Source of the DNA: Glaesserella sp041817755 | GTDB taxonomy: Bacteria > Pseudomonadota > Gammaproteobacteria > Enterobacterales > Pasteurellaceae | DNA length: 18,532 nucleotides | Direction: 5' to 3' | Assembly: GCF_041817755.1 (NCBI RefSeq) | Contig: NZ_JBGYBX010000051.1 | Location: 1 to 18,532, forward strand | Part shown: piece after piece, positions 6,206 through 14,402 of the stretch | Layout of the letters: every line of letters starts with the position of its first letter | Position numbering within the stretch: the stretch's first letter is position 1 | Program-made: the position numbers and the translations under genes | Notes under the pieces: model-generated | What the model was told of the DNA's origin: nothing | What the model saw: the letters and a program-made list of their open reading frames with translations, nothing else | The model's database searches: none

Positions 6206-7167
6206 TCGATTTTAGCTTTTATCAGCTAATTGAAATTTTAGCGAAAAAGTATGGTGTTGACATTGAAAACCTTGAAAGTCAACTTATGGAAGAGTCGTTG
6301 TTTCAATTTTCCAGTAATCCGCAAATCAATTTTCCAACCAGCGACATAGAAAAAATTCGGATTATTGAAAAAGATATGCAAACACAAATTGATATTGTGG
6401 TGAATTTTTTAGGATTACAAGGTGCAATCGGTCCTTTGCCAGGTTCTGTGTTAAATGAAATTGCATATGAATCACACAACCAAGAGACAATTAAAACTAC
6501 ATACTTGGACTTTTTTAACCATCACTTAATTGCTTTACTACATTCAATTTGGCGGAAATATAAATATTATATCCAGTTTAAAAAAAATGTATCCGATGAC
6601 TTTTCTCAAAAAATTCTGGGATTAATCGGTGTAAATAGAAAACATATTACAGCGGTCGATATAAACTGGAGTAAATTATTATTTTACATTGGAATCATTC
6701 AGTCCAATGTACGAACAGCAAAAGTCATTTCAGAAATTATTCAGCATTATTTTGACTTAGAAACTGTTACCATAGACGAACACCGACGTCAACTGATTAC
6801 TATTGATCAAGAACAGCGCAATCAGTTAGGTAGTAAAAATATGCAATTAGGCGATAATTTTGTAATTGGGAGTGTCATCACTTCATTTACCAATAAATTT
6901 AAAATTAACTTCCACAATCTGGATACTGAACAATTTCAACAGTTTTTACCTACAGGAAAAAAATATCAAGAGTTAAAAGAAATTATCCGCTTTTTATTAA
7001 AAGATCAGTTGCCATATGATCTTTGTTTGGGATTACACCCGAAAGCTCAATCAAATTTTATGTTGGGAAATGAGCAATCGAGTTTTCTTGGTTGGAGTAC
7101 ATTGTTAAATGCCGATCCAACCAAACAAATACAAATGGAAAAAGTAACAATCACAGGACAAGCATAG
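6169..7167 (+). CDS. tssG: TssG baseplate protein (VasB)
   Basis: TssG joins two TssF copies in the baseplate wedge and contacts TssK. The 332-residue product has the normal length. Hallmarks are DFSFYQLIEILAKKYG at the N-terminus (family: fF.lv.lLer), RFS-like LFQFSSNPQINFPTSDIEKI, and especially NFLGLQGAIGPLPGSVLNEI (family: ~F.GL.G..GpLP.~yte). LDFFNHHLIALLHSIWRKYKY and GSVITSFTNKFKI (family: G..v.....f.i) follow. The ATG at 6169 lies inside tssF. No clear ribosome binding site is seen, and coupling to tssF translation is likely. The next gene starts one base after the stop. Confidence 0.96.
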   Translation: MGSQSSTTANRLIDFSFYQLIEILAKKYGVDIENLESQLMEESLFQFSSNPQINFPTSDIEKIRIIEKDMQTQIDIVVNFLGLQGAIGPLPGSVLNEIAYESHNQETIKTTYLDFFNHHLIALLHSIWRKYKYYIQFKKNVSDDFSQKILGLIGVNRKHITAVDINWSKLLFYIGIIQSNVRTAKVISEIIQHYFDLETVTIDEHRRQLITIDQEQRNQLGSKNMQLGDNFVIGSVITSFTNKFKINFHNLDTEQFQQFLPTGKKYQELKEIIRFLLKDQLPYDLCLGLHPKAQSNFMLGNEQSSFLGWSTLLNADPTKQIQMEKVTITGQA

Positions 7168-7168
7168 T

Positions 7169-8011
7169 ATGAGAAAGAATTTAGCTCATCGCCTTTTATT
7201 AATGGTTGCCAGTGCCTCTATGCTGGAAAAAGGTACTTTTCCACGTCATCAATTTGATGAAAACGGCGGATTTGTCGGTTCAGCAAAACATGCCAACTGG
7301 TATATCAATAATCTTAAGAATGACATTGATGAAGTTGAATTCGAAATAATATTCTATCAATCACATTTTTGTTTAATTGCACACAGTCTACATATTTTTA
7401 TTAACGGTTCGCAAAAACCGTTGTCTCAAAATGGGATTATTCAATTAAAAGATGGAGATACGATTTCAATTAGAAATTACGACTTAAGAGTAAAAGTTTA
7501 TACGGATAGAAGCGACAATGTTAATTTACAAGATGATTTATATGGCATTGTTACCACAATGGATAACTCAATTTTACTCTCATCAGATAAACCTTATCAA
7601 CTAAACGAATTATCTGATTTTAATGAAAAAAGCTGTACTTATGCGTTATTGGATACCAGTGCTGGATACGGTGTATTGGACCCTTTAGCTTTATTAGAAA
7701 ATGAAATTAAAGATAAAAATGTAGAAGCTATATTAACCAAATATGATATACTAAATTCTATTCATGACAGACATTATCAGAAAACAATAAACGAATATAT
7801 CAATACAAATATTGAATCCTATGAACCACTTATTATTAACAATAATACGAAAGAACCGATGCAACCAGAATTTCTTGGTGCTGAGTTCAATGATGTAGAA
7901 TATACAGAAAGAACTCCATCAAAATGGACTGCACTTTCCAACAGTGCAAAAAAGCCAGATCTTGATATTACCAATATCGTAGATCCGTTATTTTTTATTA
8001 ACTACAAATAA
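7169..8011 (+). CDS. tagH: FHA-like T6SS accessory protein (VasC/TagH type) with degenerate binding site
   Basis: In other T6SS loci this FHA-domain protein binds a phosphorylated partner and triggers or supports assembly. Here 280 residues contain an FHA-like fold at about 25-110: HQFDENGGFVGSAKHANWYI, then EVEFEIIFYQSHFCLIAHSLHIFINGS, then IIQLKDGDTISIRNYDLRVKV. The L.DGD.I.I..Y.L.V end of the fold is clear. The phosphothreonine-contact residues of the family (G-R, S-x-x-H, N-G) read G-S, E-V-E-F and L-H, so they appear lost. The middle has the GVLDPLALLENE segment common to this group. The ending ...NIVDPLFFINYK is unremarkable. No kinase or phosphatase gene (ppkA, pppA) is in the window. 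Assignment rests on the fold remnants and on the vasC position between tssG and tssJ. Confidence 0.85.
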   Translation: MRKNLAHRLLLMVASASMLEKGTFPRHQFDENGGFVGSAKHANWYINNLKNDIDEVEFEIIFYQSHFCLIAHSLHIFINGSQKPLSQNGIIQLKDGDTISIRNYDLRVKVYTDRSDNVNLQDDLYGIVTTMDNSILLSSDKPYQLNELSDFNEKSCTYALLDTSAGYGVLDPLALLENEIKDKNVEAILTKYDILNSIHDRHYQKTINEYINTNIESYEPLIINNNTKEPMQPEFLGAEFNDVEYTERTPSKWTALSNSAKKPDLDITNIVDPLFFINYK

Positions 8012-8020
8012 AGAACTCTT

Positions 8021-8695
8021 ATGAAAATTAAATACCTATTCCCCCTCATAACAGCAAGTCTTCTTGGATGTTCTTCAGATGGTCCTAAGACCAATCCTAG
8101 ACTTGAAAAAGCCTCGACTTACTCATTGTCTATTTATGCCACAGATCGAGCCAATATCAATGTCTATTCGGATTCAGATGACATGACCGCTGAGATTACC
8201 GATGAAGAAAATCCAGAATTTATCGGTGAAGGATTTACTGTAATTCCCGAACAAAGCAGACCGAAGTTAGAAAAAAGAACTTATGGTAAAAATGTAAGAG
8301 CCAACAGTTCTACTGATAACCAGGCCATTGAACAAGAAATCGGTAAACCAGATTATCGCGCAACGCCAGTTATGTTAAAAATATTCCAATTAACGGATAA
8401 ATCAGTATTTTTAAGCAACTCTTATGATGATTTCAGAGGCAATGACTTTTCTGATAGTTTAGGCAAAACTTATATATCCAATATCGATTTAATCGTTGCG
8501 CCAAACCAATTTAGATTTGTTGATGTCGAGGCGTTAAATGAAAAAACACATTATATAGGTGTTGTTGCACTCTACAATAACTATGAGAACCGTAAATGGA
8601 AAGGCATCGTACAAGTGAAACCTAAAGGCGGTGACAGCTATCCGTTATTGATCCGTGTATTAGATTCCAAAGTAGAAATTCACAAGGATAATTAA
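8021..8695 (+). CDS. tssJ: TssJ outer-membrane lipoprotein (VasD) with a long insert
   Basis: TssJ anchors the membrane complex in the outer membrane and binds the periplasmic end of TssM. The signal peptide MKIKYLFPLITASLLGC carries a lipobox (LLGC) with Cys17 as the lipidation site and Ser at +2, which favours the outer membrane. The transthyretin-like core is split: the first strand YSLSIYATDRANIN (34-47) is followed by roughly 65 charged residues before ATPVMLKIFQLTDKSVF (114-130), which matches the family's s.Pv.vriyqL.d...F. After that come APNQFRFVDVEAL and YIGVVALYNNYENRKWKG, also typical. At 224 residues it is longer than the usual 150-180 because of this insert. It lies 9 bases after the FHA-like gene and 4 bases before tssK. 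Confidence 0.93.
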   Translation: MKIKYLFPLITASLLGCSSDGPKTNPRLEKASTYSLSIYATDRANINVYSDSDDMTAEITDEENPEFIGEGFTVIPEQSRPKLEKRTYGKNVRANSSTDNQAIEQEIGKPDYRATPVMLKIFQLTDKSVFLSNSYDDFRGNDFSDSLGKTYISNIDLIVAPNQFRFVDVEALNEKTHYIGVVALYNNYENRKWKGIVQVKPKGGDSYPLLIRVLDSKVEIHKDN

Positions 8696-8699
8696 TTCC

Positions 8700-10046
8700 A
8701 TGGCAATAACAAACCGTGTATTGTGGAAAGAGGGGCTATTTATACGCCCTCATCACTTCCAGCAAGAAAGTCGTTTTTTCTCAGACCAATTAAAACAATT
8801 ATTGGATATTAACGCATTTAACTTTGGTTTTGAAAAACTATCTTTTGAATTGCAACATCTTTCTTTCGGCAAAATTTCCCTTTCCGAATGTAAAGGGGTG
8901 ATGCCCGATGGCTCATTCTTTCACTTACCCGTTACTGAAGATTTACCGTCCCCGCTTAAACTGGAAAGTTCATCTATCGGAAAAGTCGTCTATTTATGCT
9001 TACCTCTGCATATTGAAGGTAGTGCTGAAGTGAAATATGATGCGGATATTCAATCATTAACCGATTTCCGTTGTGAATTGGTTTTCTCGGAAGTGAAAGA
9101 TACACATAGCGAATCGGGAAATTATGCTCAACTTGAGTTAATTAAAAATAAATATTTCCTTAAATTGGAAACAGAAGATTTAAGTAATTATGCGATTTTG
9201 CCGGTTGCCCGCATTAAAGACATCAGTCTTGAAAACCAAGTTACTTTAGATGAAGAATTTTACCCTGCGGCATTGAATATTCGAGCTTTGCCAAAATTCA
9301 TGTCAAAGCTTCTTGAATTGACTGACTTAATATCGTTACGCACAAAAAATATTGCAACAAGAATGAGCAGACCAGAGCAATCCGGTGTAGCAGATGTAAA
9401 CGATTTTTTGATGCTACTAAGCTTAAATCGAGTACTCCCTTTATTTAAGTCATTGACAAAATCGGCAACGACGCATCCGGTCAAAGCGTATGAATTATTG
9501 GCATCACTGCATAGTGAACTTGCCACTTTCGTGCTTGAAGAACGTGTTGTCGATAGTTTCTACGATTATATTCACGAAATGCCGCATCTCTCATTAGAAC
9601 CACTTTACACGACAGTGAAATCCTATCTTAGTGTTGTAAGTAGCGCAAAAGCGTTACCATTACCTGTCACCGCACATCAATACGGTATCTACACCGCACA
9701 GGTAAAAGATAGATCGTTTTATGAGAATGCCGAATTTATTATCGCCGTGAAAGCACACTTACCGCCGGATACACTGAGAACACAATTTGCTCATCAAACG
9801 AAAATTTCAAGCATTGAGCAAATTAATAAACTCATTCACCTACAGTTACCAGGTATTCCATTGCAGGCATTAGCTGTCGCTCCTCGCTATTTACCTTACC
9901 ACGCAGGGTTTGTTTATTTTCAATTAGATAAAACATCTCAATATTGGGATAACATGGCTGCATCTACTGGGTTCGGTTTCCATGTCGCAGGTCATTATCC
10001 TGATTTAGAAATTGAATTCTGGGCCGTTAGAGGAACACTCGCATGA
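8700..10046 (+). CDS. tssK: TssK baseplate-to-membrane adaptor (VasE)
   Basis: TssK trimers link the baseplate wedges to the cytoplasmic parts of TssL and TssM. The 448-residue product has the normal length. The N-terminus RVLWKEGLFIRPHHFQQ is the family signature (W.eGmfL.PqHFQ). LSLNRVLPLFKSL, HPVKAYELLASLHSEL (family: HP...Y..L..L.geL), and the C-terminal QLPGIPLQALAVAPRYLPYHAGFVYFQLDK (family: lpG.~L..l..~P~~lp.~~~~~YF.ld) all match. The stop overlaps the start of tssL by four bases (ATGA), so translation of the two partners is coupled. Confidence 0.98.
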   Translation: MAITNRVLWKEGLFIRPHHFQQESRFFSDQLKQLLDINAFNFGFEKLSFELQHLSFGKISLSECKGVMPDGSFFHLPVTEDLPSPLKLESSSIGKVVYLCLPLHIEGSAEVKYDADIQSLTDFRCELVFSEVKDTHSESGNYAQLELIKNKYFLKLETEDLSNYAILPVARIKDISLENQVTLDEEFYPAALNIRALPKFMSKLLELTDLISLRTKNIATRMSRPEQSGVADVNDFLMLLSLNRVLPLFKSLTKSATTHPVKAYELLASLHSELATFVLEERVVDSFYDYIHEMPHLSLEPLYTTVKSYLSVVSSAKALPLPVTAHQYGIYTAQVKDRSFYENAEFIIAVKAHLPPDTLRTQFAHQTKISSIEQINKLIHLQLPGIPLQALAVAPRYLPYHAGFVYFQLDKTSQYWDNMAASTGFGFHVAGHYPDLEIEFWAVRGTLA

Positions 10047-10888
10047 AACAAAACGAATTAACGCGATTTTATAATCCTTCTACATCAACCGATGTGACTG
10101 TAGAAAGCATTAATATCACTACAAGCGTGCCGATTATCAAAGAAAAAGAAGATCTCCTTTATGAGCAAGTCACACAAACGGATCTTGATATAGACTATGA
10201 TTTCAAATTAGAAACACAGACGTACAATTCATTGATCGAATTGGCCAATCCATTGTTGGGTATGGCGTTACGAGCAAAAAAAATTACTCAATTTGACGAA
10301 ATATCAACGCTTTATAACCGTATGCAAAATGAGATAATTGCAATTTCAGAAAAAGTGAAAATACTCGAGTATAACAGCGCATTTCAACTCTCTTTTCGCT
10401 ATTGTTTGTGTACATTTATTGACGAAGCTATCATGGGAACGCCTTGGGGTAAAAATTCTATGTGGGGAGAACGTTCTTTACTCGCCTATTTTCATAATGA
10501 AACTTGGGGAGGTGAAAAATTTTATTCTATTTTATCGCGTACAATGCTTGAACCCGAAAAGTATTATGAATTATTAGAATTTATCTATGTTTGCTTAGCA
10601 TTAGGTTTTCAAGGAAAATACGCAGACAAACCGCACGGCAAAGAAAATATTCAGAATACTCTAGTTAAATTACAAAAAACATTAAGACCAATCCGCGGAA
10701 CGGATTACTTCAGAGATAATAAATTTCATATTTATGAAGAAGATTATTCGGTTGAAAAACCCCTTCCGATAAAATATCTCTTTTGGGGCGCTGGTGCATT
10801 CTTTGTTGTAATATATATAATTTACAGCATATTACTGGATTCGTCTTCATCCGAAATTATTGAGAACATTAATACGATATTACAGTAA
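10043..10888 (+). CDS. tssL: TssL inner-membrane protein (VasF, DotU family)
   Basis: TssL is a tail-anchored inner-membrane protein whose cytoplasmic domain contacts TssK. The 281-residue product has an unconserved, Asp/Glu-rich first 60 residues, then the DotU core: NPLLGMALRAKK, FRYCLCTFIDEAIMGTPWGK, MWGERSLLAYFHNETWGGEKFYSIL (family: lDEavl.tpWG..s.W...sLL..fH.et.GGe.Ff) and LALGFQGKY. One C-terminal membrane helix (about 245-267, YLFWGAGAFFVVIYIIYSIL) is present, with a very short tail, so there is no OmpA-like peptidoglycan-binding extension. The next gene starts only 6 bases later. In V. cholerae clpV occupies exactly this junction. Confidence 0.97.
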   Translation: MKQNELTRFYNPSTSTDVTVESINITTSVPIIKEKEDLLYEQVTQTDLDIDYDFKLETQTYNSLIELANPLLGMALRAKKITQFDEISTLYNRMQNEIIAISEKVKILEYNSAFQLSFRYCLCTFIDEAIMGTPWGKNSMWGERSLLAYFHNETWGGEKFYSILSRTMLEPEKYYELLEFIYVCLALGFQGKYADKPHGKENIQNTLVKLQKTLRPIRGTDYFRDNKFHIYEEDYSVEKPLPIKYLFWGAGAFFVVIYIIYSILLDSSSSEIIENINTILQ

Positions 10889-10894
10889 TTTTAT

Positions 10895-12310
10895 ATGAAA
10901 TTATCAACCTTATTATTAACGCTTATTCAAACTCATGACAGTAGCAAAAGGGTAAATAAAATAATCAATTACTTAAGCGACTGTTATGACAGTTTGCGTG
11001 CAACGTATTTTGCTCATGATGGCGTAAATAAAGACCTGGTTGATATTTCTTCTCGTGTCCGTTTTAAACAAAGTGATTATGCCAACCCTGTCGTATTAAG
11101 TTTTTTAGAAAATAGACAAATAGTCTCTGATAAAATCATTTCTTATGCCGATAGTTCTAGCTTTAAACAATATTTCCGAACCTGGAATGTATTTGGTTAT
11201 TGTTTAGTAATTCCCGCTAAGAATATGGGCGTATGGGTTTTTAATAGTGAAAATCATAAATTGTTCACAAACCACTTATTTATTGAAGAACTCCGGTTAG
11301 TTATTGATAGTTTTGTCGAAACGGAATTACTCTATAAAAAAAATAAACAGCTTGAAAAACAAAATCTATATCTTATACAAGAACTAAATAAAGGCGATAT
11401 TCACCATTATGAAGAATTGCAAAAGGCTTATATTGAAACTAACTGGATTGACGAAAGTTCACAAGGTAAGCGCTTTAAACGGCGCTTAATAAACCTTGCT
11501 CAAAATAACCGCACTTTAGCGATTATCGGTGAGCGAGGATACGGAAAAAAGCATCTTGCTCACATTATTCATCAATTACGCAATGCAAATTTAGTCAAAT
11601 TAAAAGAAGTTAACTTAATTGAGATCAACAATATACTTGAGGTCAAGAAATTAATTGAACTCATATTTAACGATATCAAAGATTACGCCAAAGAAACTAT
11701 TATTTTTTATAACATGGAATATTTAAATACACATTTATTACAGAAACTTACAACACTACTTTCTCACGAAAAGATAAAAGACAAACAAATAAAAATTATA
11801 TTTTTAGCTTCTCAACAATTTTGGTTAGACAAACAAAAAACAGATAATTGGTTTGAACATTGGATTGAAGAAAAATACTTATTACAAAATAGATTATTAC
11901 ACACAGAAAATATTGCAATATTTTTAGAACAATTCACTACTGCCTATGCGCAAAAATTTGGCCGTACAAATAGTTTGTTAAGTGATGAAGTAAAATCTTA
12001 CATCATCAATAAAACCAATATAGAGAATATTTCTCAGCTAAAATTTTTACTAGATATCATCTATAACCAGAATAATATGAATTTATTGACCGATACGACA
12101 GAACTCGAAAAATTACTATCACAACAAGATTGGAGCAGCCCTATTAATTTAACGTGGAAGATGGATATCTACGAAAAGAATTTAATTTATGAATCATTAA
12201 TTCAATCCGATTGGAATAAAAAAGAAACGGCCAAACAATTAATGATACCGAGACGAACGCTAAGTCATAAATGTCAAAAGTATGGATTAGGGAAGAAAAA
12301 TGCACAATAA
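10895..12310 (+). CDS. vasH: VasH-like regulator with degenerate AAA+ domain
   Basis: VasH is the sigma-54 activator of T6SS genes in V. cholerae. This 471-residue homologue has an N-terminal sensory (GAF-like) region to about 140, a linker helix (about 140-180), an AAA+-like region (about 195-400) and a C-terminal Fis-type helix-turn-helix (431-465, LIQSDWNKKETAKQLMIPRR then TLSHKCQKYGL). Walker A is readable as GERGYGKKH (212-220). The Walker B site reads IIFYNMEYL in place of the usual LFLDEI, so the acidic pair is gone. No GAFTGA loop is found, and the region before HTENIAIFLEQF lacks the usual R-F-R-x-D-L-Y-Y-R-L. It probably cannot hydrolyse ATP or engage sigma-54 but could still bind DNA. 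The order tssL-vasH-vasI supports homology. It contains an uptake signal at 11508. Its last 11 bases overlap vasI. Confidence 0.85.
   Translation: MKLSTLLLTLIQTHDSSKRVNKIINYLSDCYDSLRATYFAHDGVNKDLVDISSRVRFKQSDYANPVVLSFLENRQIVSDKIISYADSSSFKQYFRTWNVFGYCLVIPAKNMGVWVFNSENHKLFTNHLFIEELRLVIDSFVETELLYKKNKQLEKQNLYLIQELNKGDIHHYEELQKAYIETNWIDESSQGKRFKRRLINLAQNNRTLAIIGERGYGKKHLAHIIHQLRNANLVKLKEVNLIEINNILEVKKLIELIFNDIKDYAKETIIFYNMEYLNTHLLQKLTTLLSHEKIKDKQIKIIFLASQQFWLDKQKTDNWFEHWIEEKYLLQNRLLHTENIAIFLEQFTTAYAQKFGRTNSLLSDEVKSYIINKTNIENISQLKFLLDIIYNQNNMNLLTDTTELEKLLSQQDWSSPINLTWKMDIYEKNLIYESLIQSDWNKKETAKQLMIPRRTLSHKCQKYGLGKKNAQ
11508..11516 (-). other. DNA uptake signal sequence inside the vasH-like gene
   Basis: Exact AAGTGCGGT core on the minus strand, followed by TATTTT and then TTTATT at about the spacing of the extended Haemophilus signal with its two AT-rich segments. 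Confidence 0.8.
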
Positions 12311-12956
12311 AACATGTGATTTGAACAAAAATATCATTATTCTTTCAATATTGGCAATGGTAACCACCTTTGCCCAAGCAGATGCGAATAATGAATTAAA
12401 AAATAATCCGCAAGTACAGCAATGCACGGCAATAAAATCAAATGCAAAACGTTTATTATGTTTTGATGAATTATTTGAAACGCCTATTCGTACGCAAGAT
12501 ATTAATGCAAAATCCATTGATTCGGTTATCCCCAAAACTGTCAGCGACATTTTTGCTTTAGCAAACAGTGACAATGCAGAAGAAATTGATAGTAATGAAT
12601 TACAAATCGGTTTGCCGAGCGAAGAAAAGGATCAAGCGGCAATTTATATCGCCTGTAAAGATAACATCACCCGTTTTCAAATTGTGTTGAAAGATCCGGT
12701 TTCCAAAAATCCGCTCAATGTCGAAATTGCGGACAGTACGACAAATAAAACTGCATCTAAAGTGGATTGGCAAAATGCCGAACGCGGTTATATGCTTGAT
12801 GCCGGACGCGGACTTTATGCCATTCAACAGTTAAAAACAATGTTATACATTGATTCGTTTAACATCATCATTCCACAAGAAAAACGAAAATACACGTTTA
12901 AGAACAACGGATTAGCATCTCGTGTGGCGGCAATCAGAAAGGAATGCGGTTGGTAA
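12300..12956 (+). CDS. vasI: VasI / TagO family T6SS-associated periplasmic protein
   Basis: This family (VCA0118 type) lies beside tssA and tssM in Vibrio-like clusters; its exact job is not settled. The 218-residue product has a signal peptide (hydrophobic core NIIILSILAMVTTFA, likely cut after AQA at residue 27), so it acts in the periplasm. The mature start has the family pattern QQCTAIKSNAKRLLCFDELF (C...i.....RL.CfD..f). A later segment with GYMLDAGRGLYAIQQLK and the ending ASRVAAIRKECGW also suit the family. The four mature cysteines (near 41, 54, 119 and 217) could form disulphides. The ATG sits within the 3' end of the vasH-like gene, and tssA begins one base after the stop. Confidence 0.85.
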   Translation: MHNKTCDLNKNIIILSILAMVTTFAQADANNELKNNPQVQQCTAIKSNAKRLLCFDELFETPIRTQDINAKSIDSVIPKTVSDIFALANSDNAEEIDSNELQIGLPSEEKDQAAIYIACKDNITRFQIVLKDPVSKNPLNVEIADSTTNKTASKVDWQNAERGYMLDAGRGLYAIQQLKTMLYIDSFNIIIPQEKRKYTFKNNGLASRVAAIRKECGW

Positions 12957-12957
12957 A

Positions 12958-14400
12958 ATGAAATATCAAAACATATTGCAAGATATTACAACGGAAAACC
13001 GGCCTATCGGCTTACCCGACGAAGAAGGAAAACTCTTTTTCGCCATCGACGAACAAGTTATGAAATTTGGTTCGTTGCAACATGACACCATTGATTGGGA
13101 CGGTTTAATTACAAATTGCGTTCAATATTTAACGGAAGTTTGTAAAGATTATAAAGTGTTGCAATACTTAGCCTATGCTTCGTTACAAAAAAACGCCCGA
13201 GAAAATTTCATTGATTTTTTGACTTTATTTGCAGAATTTAACAAAAAATATTTATTTGATGCTTATCCGAAACCGTCAAAAAATCAAACGGTGGATCGCT
13301 TCAAAGCAAGAGCTATTTTGCTGGTAATTAATCGTATCGAAGATGCGTTTAATAAAAATGGCGAGAATTTCTCTTATGAGCAAAATCAGGCAATTGCAAA
13401 AAAACTTGCTGAAATTTCACCGCACTTAGTAAGCTACGTGCCTGATGCTGAAACGATTTTTAATAAAATTTCACGCAAACTGGAATCGCAGACAACAAAA
13501 TCGCAAAGCGATACGGCGGACATACCGGAGCAACAAGCTCAAATGCAATCGCCGGTAGCTATCAACACGGAAAATTCACCGGCTACGGCACAAACACGAG
13601 CACAGCCCGGAAACCTAAATATTCCTGATGTAAACGCATTTGATCTCACCAATGATCGCAAGCTAAAACAATTTTATTTACAAGTGGCGGACACCACATG
13701 TGAAATCGACCCGGCATCCATATTAGGCTATATCAGCCGTCGTTACGGATTATGGCGCGGAATTACGCAATTACCGGAAATGAACGAACAAGGCATTACT
13801 GCAATGCAGGCTATTGCAACGGATAAGCTACATGATTATCGTGAATTTGTGCATTCTGTGCCAAGTTTGGAATTGCTGAATAAAATCGAAAAAACCGTGG
13901 TGAGCAGCCCTTATTGGATCGAAGGCAGCTATTTATCGGCGGAATGTTGCCGCGCATTAAAATTGGACGATGTAGCAGATACAATCCGTACGGTCACTAA
14001 ACGATTCGTCGATAAATTCGACCATTTTGAACGCGCCAAATTTCAGAACGGCGAACCCTTTATGCCGGAAAAAGTCGCACAATGGTTAACCACTACCGAT
14101 AACAAAACGATGGCGATAAACCAAAGTACGGTCAATTTTGAACAAGTTTATCAGGAACAAGGATTCGTTGCCGTCTTAAAAGCTATTGATGACGAGTTAA
14201 ACGCCGCTACGGATATTCGTACCCGTTACTATTTACAGCTGGACAAAATTAATTATTTTATTCACGAAGACATCACGTCTATCGCATTAAATGAGTTGGA
14301 AACATTACTCAAAAATAGCAAAGAATATGCGATCGAAGACTGGGATAACAATTTTTTCAATCAATTACGTCAATTAAAAGATCAATTAACTAGAGGCTGA
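12958..14400 (+). CDS. tssA: TssA (VasJ type) assembly protein
   Basis: TssA recruits baseplate and tube parts and helps start, or cap, sheath polymerisation. The 480-residue product has an ImpA_N domain at the start (ENRPIGLPDEEGKLFFAIDEQVMKF, then DWDGLITNCVQYLTEVCKDYKVLQYLAYA, typical of the family). A Gln/Ala/Pro-rich linker follows at about 175-220, then the C-terminal VasJ-type domain with GYISRRYGLWRGITQLPE and SPYWIEGSYLSAECCRAL. The frame is open from a GTG at 12922, but the ATG at 12958 gives the standard N-terminus and sits one base after the vasI stop, so it is preferred. The ribosome binding site is weak (AAGGAA rather far upstream), suggesting coupling. It contains an uptake signal at 13419. 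Confidence 0.95.
   Translation: MKYQNILQDITTENRPIGLPDEEGKLFFAIDEQVMKFGSLQHDTIDWDGLITNCVQYLTEVCKDYKVLQYLAYASLQKNARENFIDFLTLFAEFNKKYLFDAYPKPSKNQTVDRFKARAILLVINRIEDAFNKNGENFSYEQNQAIAKKLAEISPHLVSYVPDAETIFNKISRKLESQTTKSQSDTADIPEQQAQMQSPVAINTENSPATAQTRAQPGNLNIPDVNAFDLTNDRKLKQFYLQVADTTCEIDPASILGYISRRYGLWRGITQLPEMNEQGITAMQAIATDKLHDYREFVHSVPSLELLNKIEKTVVSSPYWIEGSYLSAECCRALKLDDVADTIRTVTKRFVDKFDHFERAKFQNGEPFMPEKVAQWLTTTDNKTMAINQSTVNFEQVYQEQGFVAVLKAIDDELNAATDIRTRYYLQLDKINYFIHEDITSIALNELETLLKNSKEYAIEDWDNNFFNQLRQLKDQLTRG
13419..13427 (-). other. DNA uptake signal sequence inside tssA
   Basis: Exact AAGTGCGGT core on the minus strand, followed by GAAATTTCAGC and then a T-rich stretch, matching the extended Haemophilus-type signal well. 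Confidence 0.82.
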
Positions 14401-14402
14401 CT

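Noticed and set aside
7413..7432. AACGGTT/AACCGTT hairpin in the FHA-like gene as a terminator
   Set aside because: No T tract follows, and it lies in the middle of a coding region. Weaker than the tssE hairpin.
7929..7953. TGCACT/AGTGCA hairpin followed by A6 near the end of the FHA-like gene
   Set aside because: The run is A, not T, on the transcribed strand, and the stem is only six pairs.
10895..12310. The vasH-like gene as a shortened ClpV
   Set aside because: Its single degenerate AAA+ region plus C-terminal Fis-type helix-turn-helix, and its place before vasI, fit VasH. There are no two ATPase modules or ClpV N-domain.
12922..12957. Upstream GTG start for tssA
   Set aside because: It would add 12 unconserved residues overlapping vasI. 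The ATG at 12958 gives the standard TssA start.
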